DNA of 64,000 nucleotides from JBEGQX01 sp041180805 (GTDB lineage: Bacteria > Planctomycetota > Planctomycetia > Gemmatales > Gemmataceae). Both the position numbers and the translations under genes were made by a program. Shown piece after piece: positions 63,940 to 64,000 of the stretch. Position 1 is the stretch's first letter, and every line of letters begins with the position of its first letter. Below the pieces are notes generated by a model. It saw only the letters and a list, made by a program, of their open reading frames with translations, was not told the origin of the DNA and did no database searches. Location: NCBI GenBank assembly GCA_041180805.1, contig JBEGQX010000365.1, positions 1-64,000 of the forward strand. Reading direction: 5' to 3'.

Positions 63940-64000
63940 ATTTAGGCCTCCAGCCAAAAAGTAATATAAGATAATACCAATGATATCGCCTCGTATAACT

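Noticed and set aside
1..64000. CRISPR arrays, insertion sequences, prophage, tRNA or rRNA genes
   Set aside because: No regularly spaced repeats, transposase-like frames, phage structural genes, tRNA cloverleaf or conserved rRNA segments were seen when reading the gaps and coding regions.

Overview
The window looks like chromosomal DNA of a planctomycete, probably from the Gemmata/Pirellula side of the phylum. The evidence is the density of families that are expanded there: four DUF1501 proteins with twin-arginine-like leaders, two DUF1549/DUF1553 proteins with c-type heme motifs, three DUF1559 pseudopilin-like proteins, WD40 proteins fused to cytochrome or lipoprotein leaders, a DUF1080 protein, and LL-diaminopimelate aminotransferase. 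Base composition is moderate and even. I see no insertion sequence, prophage, CRISPR array, tRNA or rRNA, so this reads as ordinary chromosome with some unusual clusters. Family names come from recognising motifs in the translations; no database search was run.

Region 1 (1-8.3 kb) is a catabolic island. A tightly spaced minus-strand operon encodes an N,N-dimethylformamidase-like protein, three different enolase-superfamily enzymes, an aspartoacylase-like zinc deacylase and a creatininase-family amidohydrolase. A divergent MFS transporter of the anion:cation symporter type faces it. Three C-N hydrolases with three racemase/dehydratase-type enzymes suggest breakdown of an N-substituted acid (inference).

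Region 2 (8.3-14.6 kb) holds exported proteins: a lipoprotein paired with a DUF1559 protein, a DUF1501 protein, a Pro/Lys-rich secreted protein, and a large thioredoxin-fold protein without redox cysteines. Region 3 (14.8-26.8 kb) is mostly information processing and envelope: a 50-aa ORF, dnaG and rpoD back to back, a coiled-coil zinc-ribbon protein, a HExxH protein, an ATP-grasp-like protein, an S1-domain protein, DUF1080, and a flippase-like/GT2 glycosyltransferase pair.

Region 4 (26.8-38.1 kb) is a planctomycete-type export operon: DUF1501, a PPC-domain protein, a BIG2/cytochrome/DUF1549/DUF1553 protein, a heme-motif WD40 protein and a small basic protein, followed by a second DUF1549/DUF1553 gene. 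Region 5 (38.1-50.8 kb) mixes a ROK kinase, a PEP-hydrolase-family protein, a second cysteine-less redoxin, an ECF-like sigma factor, dapL, an SGNH hydrolase, and a run of DUF1501, HtrA-like protease, shikimate dehydrogenase and cupin.

Region 6 (50.8-56.2 kb) is a minus-strand genetic-information cluster: cyclophilin lipoprotein, SRP RNA (ffs), dnaX, ybaB, recR, rpoN. dnaX carries an A9 run that looks like a slippage site for making a short gamma-like form. Region 7 (56.4-64 kb) holds a cysteine-rich secreted protein, two DUF1559 proteins, PlsY fused to a second membrane domain, a DUF1501 protein and two WD40 proteins.
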